DNA of 64,000 nt from Closterium sp. Naga37s-1. Lineage: Eukaryota > Streptophyta > Zygnematophyceae > Desmidiales > Closteriaceae. The stretch is from contig CANJKZ010000172.1 in assembly GCA_947471745.1 (NCBI GenBank), positions 3,032,501 through 3,096,500 of the forward strand. Direction: 5' to 3'. Both the position numbers and the translations under genes were made by a program. This document shows, piece by piece, positions 42,605 through 53,400 of this stretch; position 1 is the stretch's first letter, and each line of letters starts with the position of its first letter. The notes under the pieces are model-generated. The model saw only the letters and a program-made list of their open reading frames with translations. It did not search any database and had not been told where the DNA came from.

Positions 42605-42727
42605 TGTCAGAACTATGCTCTAGGCTGTAGTGGGGCACTCCTTATGGGGTACAGCCCAATTAGGTTTTGCTATACAAACCCTGTACTGCTGCCATTCTAG
42701 TCATTCATTCCTTCCTACATTCTGACA
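42605..42727 (+). repeat. Copia-3 3' LTR
   Basis: 123 bp, matching 36106-36228 except near the ttaggtt(at/tt) stretch. Confidence 0.95.
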
Positions 42728-42732
42728 TCCAC
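42728..42732. repeat. Copia-3 target-site duplication, right (tccac)
   Basis: Exact match of 36101-36105. Confidence 0.92.
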
Positions 42733-43543
42733 CGCCCCCACCACCGCCTCCACCGCTGCCACCCCCACCGCCCCTGCCTCCCTTTCCCCTGCCGCTGCCT
42801 CGCCTCCCACTAGGAGCAGACGCAGCTCCGACCTCCTCAGCACGAAGGAAGTAAACAGAAGCAGCAGAAGCGACTGAGGGGACAAGGGGGAGGGGGAACA
42901 CCCCTCAAAGAAGGGAGTGCGAGGAGTGCCACGAGAAGCGCCTACAGCGACTATTCTGGTCTCAGCTGCAAGGAGGTGCTTCTCGAGCGGGTCGACAGTG
43001 AGGTATGTGGGGTCAAGGGCGAGAAGGAGGTCCCTGACTGCGCTAAGAGAGTCAGAGAGGCGGGTGACGATGAAGTAGAGAGTGATGTACATGGGAGGGG
43101 GGTTCTTGGCTAGAAACTCGGCGGAAAGCGCGGTGCGGTAGCGAGTGTCACTAGTGCGAAGGTGAGTGATGAGGTCGGCAACTGTGGCAAAGGCGGACAG
43201 CTCGGGAAATAGGTAGGGCAGTATAAGGCGGCCTAGAGCAGCAGTGGCAGGGGAGGAGTAACGAGCGACTACAGCGTCGTACAGGGCTCTAGGCTCTACG
43301 TTCGTCTAACGGCAAGTGGTTGCGAACGGCTAGGCGAGCAGCAGCGTCACGGGTAAGCCACTGTGAGCGAGTCGCACTGTCAGCTGTGTCGGGAGGGGCG
43401 AGAGAGGCTCCAGATGTGAGGTCAAACAACGAAATGCCGTCTCTATAATTGCTCAGTAGGTACAGCTGTAGGTCATCGAGCCACGCATCGAACTGTATCG
43501 GAAGGCCCTCAGGATCGAACGAGAGTACGCTGAGAGTAGCCAT
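42733..43543 (-). pseudogene. Copia-2 Gag N-terminal half
   Basis: The start MATLSVLSFDPEGLPIQF is at 43543 and corresponds to the Copia-1 Gag start. The frame breaks near 43290, then continues (MYITLYFIVTRLSDSL...AVGASRGTPRTPFFEG) to about 42850 and into Gly codons that meet Copia-3. A frameshift at about 42880 moves the Gly-rich part to another frame. The rest is at 35700-36105. Confidence 0.87.
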
Positions 43544-44142
43544 AGCTGGGTGGCGCGAGACTAGCAGGGCGGAGCGTGTGCAGGGCAGAGCAGCGTGCGG
43601 CTAGAAAAGGCGGCGCACGGCCAGCAGGGCGGCGCACGAGCAGGTAAGGGCGGCGCACGGGCAGCAGGGCGGCGCGCGGCCAGCAGGGCGGCGCGCGGGC
43701 TGTAGTGGGCGGCGCGCGGGCAGGCAGGGGCGGCGCGCGGGCAGGCAGGGGTGGCGCGCGGGCAGGATGGGGCGGCGCGCGGCCAGAAGGGCGGCGCGCG
43801 GGGCTGCAAAAGGCGGCGCGCGGGCTGCAAAGGCGGCGCGCGGGCTGCAAAGGGCAGCGCACTGCCAGCAGGGCGGCGTGCGGGCTGCAGACGGGCGGCG
43901 TGCGGGCTGCAAGGGGCAGGGCATGTGCGGGGCGGCGCAACGCAGGGCAGGGCAGGGCGTGCGCGGGAGGCGCGACGCAGGGCAGGGCGTGCGCGGGGCG
44001 GCGCAATGCAAGGCAGGGCAGGGCGCGCGCTGGCGGCTCGACGCAGGGCAGGGCGTGGGGTAGTGCGGTAACTGCAGTCGGTCACTAGCTAATGGTGGGC
44101 CCGAAAAAAAAACGGTCCTAAGGACCTAATGCTCTGAAACCA
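43544..44142 (-). repeat. Copia-2 primer site and GC-rich leader
   Basis: The minus strand reads TGGTTTCAGAGC after the LTR, then a GGTCC-TTA-GGACC hairpin (44114-44126), a T-run and GGGCCCAC. Tandem GC-rich units of about 20 nt around ggcggcgcgcgggc (plus strand) follow. No gene is seen; long Arg/Pro/Ala ORFs on both strands are artefacts. Confidence 0.85.
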
Positions 44143-44270
44143 TGTCAGAAACTAACGAGCAGGAATGTTTGTGTTGAGGAAGAATGTGATACAAGTACTA
44201 ACCCTAATTGGGGCTGTACCCCATATGGGCTAACCCACTACAGCCTACACAATAATATAACAGATTGACA
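44143..44270 (-). repeat. Copia-2 5' LTR
   Basis: 128 bp; matches 30544-30671 with about nine differences. Confidence 0.93.
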
Positions 44271-44275
44271 GTCCC
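44271..44275. repeat. Copia-2 target-site duplication, right (gtccc)
   Basis: Exact match of 30539-30543. Confidence 0.9.
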
Positions 44276-45579
44276 AAGTTGCCTAACCAGCAATGAGGCC
44301 GCTAAGCAAGCGTTGCAGCTGCCACGAGGATGCGCCGAAGACAATGAGAAATTCTTGGAAAACCCGAGTCGCCATTAGATTCAGATCAAGGATGTCGCTT
44401 GCTCTGGGCCCAGAACTTAGCAGGTTGAGGTGGCATGCATTCAGTTTTCAAATATCGAGGTTGAGTCAAATTCCAACAGTTGGATTCAGGGCTACACATC
44501 CTTCTGATCTTAAGTGTAAACACATCGTGAGTACGTTGATGTTCAATTACACCGATGGGTTGCGGTACGGAGCAAATCTATAAAGCCGATCTACAATAAG
44601 ATGGGGTGGGAGAAAGTGAGGCGGTTCTACGTAATCAGGGGAAAAATAATAAGGGAAACAAGGTGGTAAGGAGGTAGGCGAGGGGTTTAAAAGTATACGT
44701 GAAATCCGGGTTGGGCGCTAAACCAGCCCGTAAGGAAAGCGGGCTGGCCTCAAAGCCAACCCTTGGATTTTGGGTACTCTGAGTTGGGCCCGAACATCGC
44801 TTGAATTCACGGGTAAAAAGGGCAAATGCCCTTGTACCGACAGGCCTTTCAGATTGGGTTAGTTGGGCCATCCAATCCAGCCCAATCTGGTTGGATCGCA
44901 ACACTTCGTTAGGGTGTGGGCCCAATCGAGTTTGATCGCGATTGATCTGATCGGGTCGGATCTAATCGGGTTGCTTGTGATCGCAGTGCCCGAGCCGCCC
45001 GAGCAGAGATGTTTTTCGAAGAAGATTTCCAGCGCCTGCGGAGCAAGCGCTGAACATTTACATCCCAATTTCGTCCCCATTCTAGCGAGATTGGCGACCG
45101 TACGTCACCTGGCGAAAATTTTCGTTTCCCTTTAATTTTAACAGTGTAACTACTCGCAAGCGTCGATGTGGGCCCCGATCACATGCAATCAGGTGATCGC
45201 CTGTGATCGAGGAAAATCGACTTTGATCGGGGTGAAAATCGGGTCTGATTGAGTTGGGGCGATCAGTTGATCGCGATCAGCTGATTGCCTCTGATTGCAT
45301 AAAATTGGCTTCCAGGCTTTCTAGATATTATTGATCGCATGCGATCGAGGCGATCAAACACGATTGGGCCCACGCCCTTACACTTCCATTTCGAACAATC
45401 GAATGAGACAAGGTTAGTGGTAACTCGTTTCCAGCAGGGTGCCCAAAATACACTCGTTTCGGGTTGGTGATGTGCACCAAGGCGATTCACCACCACATCG
45501 TAACTTTCTAGATTCCAATTTTGATTTCGTCTGTGTGTGTACAACGATTGGTACAGTCTGTCTAGAACCAGCACCGGAA
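44276..45579. other. Non-coding region, partly GATC-rich
   Basis: No convincing coding frame. 44640-44900 resembles the spacer at 30360-30450 (cccaatccagccc variants). 44920-45375 is full of gatcg/cgatc words. I see no LTR ends or tRNA. Confidence 0.45.
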
Positions 45580-46246
45580 TGCAGGGTTTTGTTCGTTTTT
45601 TTTTTTTTTTTTTTTTTTTTTTTTGAAAATGACATATACATTTATGAGGACAATGCATACATCAAAAGCAGTCGTAACTGAGCGTGAGGGCACTGCACCA
45701 TGCACTGCCCAGTAATGCATCTAGGGCGGCAGGAACGCCCGCTTTGGCTTGTTCCAGATAGCAGCGAAGTCTGTCGACCACTTCCATTTTTTGTCACCTG
45801 TCTCCCTTATCCTCGCCAGCATTTTTTGCTCCGCTTCGAAAACACTCCTGACCCGTTTTCCCTTCCCTGATGTCCCTGGCCGCAAGCTTTTGGCACCCAT
45901 TGCTCTCGTGTACACTCTCACGTGTAGCCTAAAAACCGACCCAATCCTCCTGAGAACCCTCCGGGCTCTGAATTTCTGCCCTCGGAAAGTTGCTTCACAT
46001 CTCTCCACCCACAGCTGATGAAAAGTAATCGATGTGAGGGTAGCCTCCGGGAAATCCGACGCCGTTCCGGTTTCCTGGAACAAGAGGTCCCCCAGCGAGG
46101 CAGTTGTCCTCCCTGGATTGAGCATGCTCAGAGCACGACGGAGCCCTGAGACAACTGGCTGAATTCTCGGGCAGGAGAAAAGACAGTGTTCGTGCGTTTC
46201 CTCCACTCCGCAGTATGGGCATTTTGGCTTGCAGGGTTTTGTTCGT
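45580..46246. repeat. 17-bp direct repeats flanking the poly(A)-tailed insert
   Basis: tgcagggttttgttcgt occurs at 45580-45596 and at 46230-46246. The first copy touches a T-run (45596-45624), the poly(A) tail of a minus-strand retrocopy. This looks like a LINE target-site duplication. Confidence 0.6.
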
Positions 46247-46520
46247 GTACAGACGAAACACTGGCTCTTCTTCGCAGGTTGTACCGGGGTACCCTGCAAA
46301 ATAGTTTGGACAATCGAGCCCAACAATCCGAGTTTGCAATATATTTCCCTGCCAATGTCCGAGTTTGTGTACTCCTACAACCCGGGGCAACACACCAGGA
46401 TTTGTTGCACTGAAAAACATGGCCCTCAACCAGCGCGCTCAATGTCCGAAGGGCCAAATTAGGCCGCCACTTCTTCTGTATTGAATTGGCTAAGCACAAA
46501 CTAATTTCCTACACCTTGTG
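45597..46520 (-). pseudogene. LINE-type (non-LTR) retrotransposon ORF2 C-terminus
   Basis: The minus frame 46326-45721 contains CPYCGVEETHEHCLFSCP, the CX2C...HX4C zinc-binding motif typical of the region after a LINE reverse transcriptase. It continues to a Lys/Arg-rich end (WKWSTDFAAIWNKPKRAFLPP) and then a poly(A) tail (T-run at 45597-45624). Sequence to about 46500 in another frame looks like the preceding part. RT itself is absent, so the copy is 5'-truncated. Confidence 0.7.
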
Positions 46521-47437
46521 ACACCCCGGAGACTTGAATCTCAAATGGAGACTTTGAATCTCAAATAGACTTCAGCTATTAGAACCTTTCCCTCTAGACT
46601 GGCCCGAAGCGTCTGGGAGGAACCCTGATTTGACAAGGGTGTCGTAGAACGAAACGATACGACTCCCAGAGGCAGACGCAGAGATGCCACTTCTTCTGTA
46701 CATGTACCTGGATTGTCCCACCCACCGCCACCTGGCGTGAAATGGAAGACTGGCTACTAGAAGTGGAATGCCACCAATATGGGCGGCTGATGCCGTCCAT
46801 CTCTCTCCAGAGTCCCTATGTTTGGAATTGAATGAACCCAACAACACGAGGAAAAACATCCCGGGTGCGTTTGACGTGGTTGAATACGGTCAGTTACGTT
46901 TGGGCGCAAATTTGAGCTTTCACCGCTTTAGACCGTTCAGGATGAACCCTTCGAAACGAATCCAGAACAAAAATGTATGATCTAGCCTATGGGTTCTCAA
47001 ACATCCACTGCCACACCAGCCGAGCATCCGTGCACGCACACGTTGTCATTGTTACCTTCAACCAGAGGGGAGAAGCTCTCTTGCTACTAGGAGCGTTTGG
47101 CCAAATATGCCAGGTCACTGTTTTTTGGAGATTGTTCCGGCATGTTCTAGAGATGTCTTATTTTCACGCTCTCCGCAATGGATTACACCGCTCGCACAGC
47201 AGCGGCTCATCGTCGCTGTCCTCCGGCAAACGCGCGATCCAGAATCTAGTGTTTCGAGGTGAGTTCGATAGACGTCCGCCGTGAGGCTACATTCGCGCTT
47301 CGGAAGGCCGAATGGAGCGCCGAGCTCCGCTCTTCTTTACACCTACTTCCGCTGATACCGCGGCTCTTCCGAGGTATCGACATTGTTCGAACGCCGTCGC
47401 CTTGTAGCAGGAGGGGTGCCGTGACTAGGCTCTCATA
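46521..47437. other. Intergenic sequence upstream of the histidine kinase
   Basis: No frame with family features. The kinase promoter and 5' UTR probably lie at the right end of this stretch, but I see no clear TATA box. Confidence 0.4.
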
Positions 47438-50400
47438 ATGATGATGGCCTGTCACATCGCGTCGATGCTTCGCAAGCGGGGATGTTACTATCGTACAAAT
47501 GTGACGTCCCGTTGTGTCTCTGTCTGCGCCACACTCCCGCCAGGCCCTGTCTTCGCCGTCCTTCTCGCGCTATGGCTGCTCTCGGGCGTGGCGTTCGCGG
47601 CGTGGCTCTGCTACTCGACGCACGCGACGTACCTCGGCGATCGCTACCGCCGCCTCGACACGTGGTGCTACGAGCGCGCCAAGCTCTTCGAGCAACACAC
47701 GCTCACCACCGTCAGCCAGATTCGGGTGAGCGCTTTCAATGCGCCTCAGGCCATACAGGGGATAGAATGCCCGGCATTCACATAAACGTTCATCCCAAAA
47801 TGTTGAGCTCTGGGATATGAGTGATTTTTAGGGTTGGGAGCTTCCGGCAGATGCTATGATATGCCATTTTGCAATATCGCCCTCGCACCCACCGCGAAGT
47901 GTGCCATACTTGCTCTGCGCTGGCTCTCCAACTCATCACAGCACGAGGCATGCTGAGCTCTTCGCTTTCCTTGTCCACCGCTACGTCAACTTCCCCTGTC
48001 TCCCCCCCTGGCTCCCGCTCGTCTGTTTCTTGTTTAAGGCCATCGCGGGGGGAGGGAGTCGGTTGGAGGGAAGGGGTCGATTGGGGGAAAGGGGATGGGG
48101 GGGAGGGAAGAAGGGGGGAAGGAGGAGTTTAGATTTGATAAGGGGTTTGATCCAGTGACCAAGAAGGAGGCACATTGGTGGTTTCTGGTTTCAACCAGAT
48201 GTGTGCATGTTCTCTCTCCATACCACAGCACCATGCATGCAGGCGCACAAGGCTGTGTACGTTTACTAGTTTATGGATCACAGCAGTACACACATCAATC
48301 TGACATGCCATGTCATGGCAGTGACGTGCAGTGTCTGTCAGCCAGCCAGTGTACGCTGCTGCCACCTGACTCGTGCTGCCTCGCATCCACCGGCCCACCT
48401 TTGGCAGACTCTGGCGGGGCTGGCGTCGGTGATGGGCAAGCCCAGGGGCCACGGCAACTGGACGTGGGACAGGTGCCTCACGGAGCAGCGCTGGATTGCC
48501 TATGTCAACAACACCCGATATTCCCGACCGGGTGACACCGGCGCCATGGTCTGCCTCTTCGTCACAGATGCAGAGAGGTCAGTCAGTGGGCCAACTGATG
48601 CACAGTGCTAACACTCTCTTCCGCGCTCCCAATCACCCACCACTCAACTGGACTCCGTTCCTCCAAGCACATTCACAAGATCCCTCCTCTGGTCTGGCTC
48701 ACACCCATCCCCCAGCTCAAAGCCGCCAAATCTCCCGGTCTCCTTCCGTGTGCTTGCCGCCCGGGACACTCCTTCCCTCTGCTGTGTCGTGCGCAGGCGT
48801 GCCTTTGAGCGGCAGTACGACAGCCCCATTCTGGACTTCACCTTGATGCGGCGCCAGCAGCAGCCTCTGTACTGCCCCAGGCTGCTCGAGCTTCACTCGT
48901 ACTGGAAGATCTACCCGCTGGTAGACCTCATGCAGCGTGGCGGTGACGAGCTCGCCTTTCTGCGCAGGACGGGAGACATCATCTTCACCCGTGTCATGCC
49001 CATCGGAAACCTCTCCCTCAACCTCACCGGCTTCAGTCAGTCTCCTCCCCCCTACCCTCGCCAACACATCCCATTTTCTCGGCACCTCTCGTTGCTCTCT
49101 TCCATTAAATCTCATTGCTTTTCACCTCTGTCTCACATCCCGATTGCGTCGCTGTGAGCAGCCATCGGAGTGCCCATCTTGAAGCATGTGCTGCCACCGG
49201 TTCCTTCGGAGCAGCAGGCGGAGGAGGCGGTGCTGGGAGCAGCTGGGGCGAATGTGGACCTCGTGATGATTGCCCGCCACGTGCTGCAAAACGTCTTCTC
49301 GCCAGGTGCTGTGCTGCAATTCACGCCGGGTGTTGCAAAGCTTGTTCACCACCTCCCTTTGTGCTGCACCTCACCGCTGCCCCTTGAAGCACCCACATGC
49401 TTACATCCCTCAACCAACCAGATGGGCAGCTTTCGTTTTGCGTTTCAAGTTTACCTTCCTTACCCTGTCCGTGCTCCTGCCTCTCTCCGTTCTTGCCTCA
49501 CCATAATCTGCCTTGAATGTCCCGTCGATGCGCCCTGCATGTCTCTGCCATCCCCCAGACCCCAGCATCACATTCGAGGTGTATGACATCACAGACCCCA
49601 AGGGCCCGGCAATGATCTATGGCCCGGGCCCACGCCTTCTGTTCTACCGCGATCGCGACCTCCTACCCATGACCGACATCTCGCCGCCCTACGTCACGCG
49701 CCCGTGGGAGGAGCGTTCTATCGTGCCGCTCGACCTGCTTGGTGGTCGCCTGCGGCGCTACCAAGTGTGGTGCCGGTGAGTGTTCTGTGTGCTGCCGGTG
49801 AGGGTTCTGTGTGTTGCCAGTGAGTGTTCGGTGTGCTGCCGGGGAGTGCTGTGTAGTGATGGTGAGTGCTGCTACGGCCCTTACTCACAAACACGCCCTT
49901 CACTCATGCGTCATCAGATAGTCATTTTGCAAAACTGCCTTCTTCTAAATACTCCGCCGATCAATATCTGTGAGATTCCTTGCCACTTGGTTGGTCCCTT
50001 CACTTCACACCACCCAGCTATGTGGAGGCACCAAGCACGTGGGTCTCGTGGGGGATACCCTTCCTGTGGGCGTCTCTTGCTCTCATGGTGACGGCGCTAG
50101 TGGCGGGGGTGGCGTGGCAGCAGCGGGTGGGGTACGTGCGCAGCGAGGAGAGCATGGCAGCGGCGGACCAGTTGAGAGCGAAGGCGAGGGCAGCGGAGCG
50201 CTCGAAGAGCTCGTTTGTGGCGTCCATGTCGCACGAGCTGCGCACGCCCATGCTCGGCATCGTGGGGCTGCTCGATGCTCTCGAGGACCGCCGCCTCTCT
50301 GCCGCCCAGCTACAGGACGTGCGGGCGGCGCGCGCTGCCGCGTACGACACGGTGCGCCTCGTCAACCGCGTGCTCGACCTCTCCAAGCTCGAGGCGCGCC

Positions 50401-53400
50401 GCATGGCGCTCTGCTGCTCGCCCTTTGAGCCGCGCGCGTGGCTCGAGGAGGTCGTGCTGGGCTACTGTGGGCTGGCGCGGGAGAAGGGCATCGAGGGTGA
50501 GTGCGTGCAACACGGGCATTCAACGGTAAGTGCGTGCGACAAGGGCATTGTGAAAGAATCTAAGAACCCTAAAAAGTTGAGTGAGAGAATTGTTGTATTA
50601 GCTCAAGAGAGCACAAGGATATACAAAGAAGGAGATCTTGGATATGAACTCCAACCCCACCATATTAGACACCACGACCAAGTGGCCTAGTGGGAGGAAG
50701 GACCAACCCAACCAACCATAGTAGGGTGGTGGTGGCCAAACCACCAAAGTTGGCTGCTTCATTCATCACATACGGTAATGATGATTGGGCACCGTCCCCT
50801 TGACCAACAAGGTTAAAATGTCACTTGTAGTATATGAAATATTGGTCCACCCCAATCAGAGTGTTTGCTCACTCACTCTACACCCAAAACTAAATCATAT
50901 AGGTATAAGTATATTCTAACACAACCTTTGACATGCATAAGCAATAGTGCGTGAGTGAGAGAAGGAAACAACTCTTGAATAAGAAGAAAGAGGAGGGCCG
51001 AGGCCCAGGAGGCGGAGGAGGGTAGCGTGCGTTAGACTAGGAAGCGCCTTGGTGAAGATATTAGCAAAGTGGGTGGAAACATGTACCTTCTTGACCTCCA
51101 AGAGCTCGGCTGGGCCAGTTCCCGATCGATGAAGTAACGAAGCTCCATGTGCTTGTAGCGGCCACGGAAGACAGCATCCTTGGTGAGGTGGATAGTGCTC
51201 ACATTGTTACACCAGATGGTGGGAGTAGGCTGCGGAGCACCAAGCTCCTCAAGAAGGAAACCGAGCCACCGAGCCATTTAGACCCGCCATGGTCACAGAT
51301 ACAGCTCGAATTCACAGGAGTACAAAATAATGGCCGAGGAGCGCGTAGCAGGCCAGCTGCCGAGGCTGCTACCGAGAGTGAAGCCATAGCCCTGGGAGGA
51401 ACGCCGGTCAGACTGGCACTCCGTCCAGGGCAACCTCGAGAGGGACAGCGGAGGTAACTCATAACCCGCTTGGCCACCTACAAATAAGAGTGAGGTCATA
51501 GTTCTTGGTGCCGCGGGGATAACTCAAAACCCGCTTGGCCGCCTGACAGTGCTCAGTCGTGTGACACACAGTTCAACAAAGCGAGCGAGCACGTGGCGAG
51601 TGCACATCATGGCGTACATGAAAGTCTTAACCAGCTCCGGATAAGGGTAGAGGGAGGAGAGACGCGATGGTAAAAAGAGAAGGGTGTGGGGATGAGCCGT
51701 GGCAGAGCCATCTCAATATAGAAGGTCTGGGAGAGGGTGATGGTGGAAGCCTCCCGATCACGGGTGATGCCGTGATGGTCATGCCGATTATGCAGGAGAG
51801 GCGATTATGCAGTTCGAGTTTTACGCACGTCATCTCAGCCGGGTCATCAGCTACCAGGATCATGTAGTCAACGTAGACATGGATGTAGAAACAAGAGAGG
51901 AGCGTGTTGAGGAAGAGGCTGACGTCAGCCTTGGAGGCAGAGAAGCCAAACGCCTGGAGGGTGGAGGATAGCTTCGCGTGCCACTCTCGAAGCGCCTGCT
52001 TGAGTCCATATACACTGTGCGACACAGCTCCTGCGGCTGTCGCATGAAGACATGCTCATGGAGATTCCCCTGCCAGATTGCATTGGACACCTCCATGCAG
52101 TGGATCGCCGTGCCCATGCGCGCCACCATGTCAAGAATGACACGGATGGTGGGCAACTTAACATGGCGGTGGGCGAAAATGTGTCACAGTAGTCAGTGCC
52201 CCACGTGTGCATGAAGGCCGTTGCGGCATAGCGGGCCTTGTAGACCGGCTGCTCCCCTCCCCAGGGATCTGTTTAACACTAAAAGCCACTTTGCCCTCGG
52301 TGATGTTGGTAGAAAGCAAGCAACAAGGGCTTCGAAGGTGAGTGTGTGCGACAAGAAATCGAAGGTGAGTGCGTGTGTGGGGGAGGGGTGAGCAGTAGAC
52401 CTGGGTGGAGATGGGGATTGAGCATGTAGAGCGAAAAGCGAGGCAGAACGCGAGATGCTTTATTTTTGTGGTCTCGCCACATCTCATCTCACACTTACTT
52501 GGGCTGGGCTGCTTACGCACGCTCTTTGGCACTCCACTTCTCTGTGGTGTAGATCGTGTCCAAGTGGAATCGACTCACAATATCACTCTCCTCTCATGGT
52601 GGTTGACTGTGGTGTGACTGCTGTGTGACGGTGGTGTGATGGTGGTGTGGCAGTGGCGGGCATGGTGGACACGGGAGTGCCTCTAGTGCTGCACATGGAC
52701 ACCATGCGACTCACTCAGGCGCTCAACGAACTCATAGGTCCGCCACTCTACCACCACCATCCATCGCTCCCCCTCCCCCTCTTCCATCCTTGCCCCTTCC
52801 ACACCTCAACAAATCCATAGGTCAGTCCACCACCACCATCCACCGCTCCCCCTCCTCCTCCCCTTCTTCCCTCCTTCCCTCCTTCCCTCCTTCCCCCTTC
52901 CACACCTCAACGAGCTCATAGGTCAGTCAGTCCGTCCGTCCCCTTTTCCCACCTGAACAAACTCAATGCACCCCGTCAACTCTGAGGTCACCACGAACCA
53001 ACCCCCCCTCACTTTAACCCCGTCCTTTGCCCACTTTCATGTAGTGGATCAGCGCATGATTCCCGACTCTCACAATGCCCTGTTGCATAACAAGCCGTCC
53101 CATCTTTTCAAACCCCCACCACGGGCAGACAACGCCATGTGCTACACGACCCGTGGGCACGTGCTGGTGCGAGCGTCCGTGTGCCCTGCCACCACCTCCC
53201 TCGAGGACTTTCTCCACCACCACCTCTGTCAGTGCCGCTTTACCCTCCACTCGCTCCACTCGCTCCACTCTCTCCACTCACCGTTCCGATGCATGTTTGC
53301 TTGCTGTGGCCCTTGATAACACGATCTGGCTATGTGGCGTCTTGGCTCGATTGCATTGAACTACCACTCGACAATTTTATCCTGTTTTCCTTTTTTTTCA

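Larger units (their letters stand above)
36106..42727 (+). mobile_element. Copia-3: Gag-deleted Ty1/copia element inside Copia-2
   Basis: 6622 bp with 123-bp LTRs (about two differences), a tccac duplication, primer site tggtttcagagc (36229), leader with hairpin at 36243-36258, and polypurine tract tatgggggtg before the right LTR. It was inserted into the Gly-codon repeat of the Copia-2 gag. The polyprotein lacks the Gag domain and has a nonsense codon, so it is non-autonomous. Confidence 0.95.
30544..44270 (-). mobile_element. Copia-2: minus-strand Ty1/copia element, split by Copia-3
   Basis: 128-bp LTRs at both ends differ at about nine sites (about 7%), flanked by gtccc. Reading leftward: LTR, primer site (TGGTTTCAGAGC at 44131-44142), leader, Gag, [Copia-3 insertion 36106-42727], Gly-rich linker, protease, integrase, linker, RT, RNase H, polypurine tract (CTATGGGGGTG), LTR. 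Several mutations disable it. Its LTR divergence is greater than that of Copia-3, consistent with the nesting order. Confidence 0.95.
50497..52653 (+). other. Kinase intron 6, enlarged by a Copia insertion
   Basis: The donor is gtgagtgcg at 50497 and the acceptor tggtgtggcag ends at 52653. Splicing joins ATC GAG G to TG GCG GGC in frame. The other introns are about 120-680 nt; this one is 2157 nt because of Copia-6. Confidence 0.8.

Noticed and set aside
46572..46859. Possible host protein on the minus strand
   Set aside because: No recognisable domain, low-complexity parts, no splice or promoter context.
49122..50404. Minus-strand ORFs across the histidine kinase exons
   Set aside because: They mirror GC-rich coding exons whose plus frame has matching splice phases and kinase motifs.
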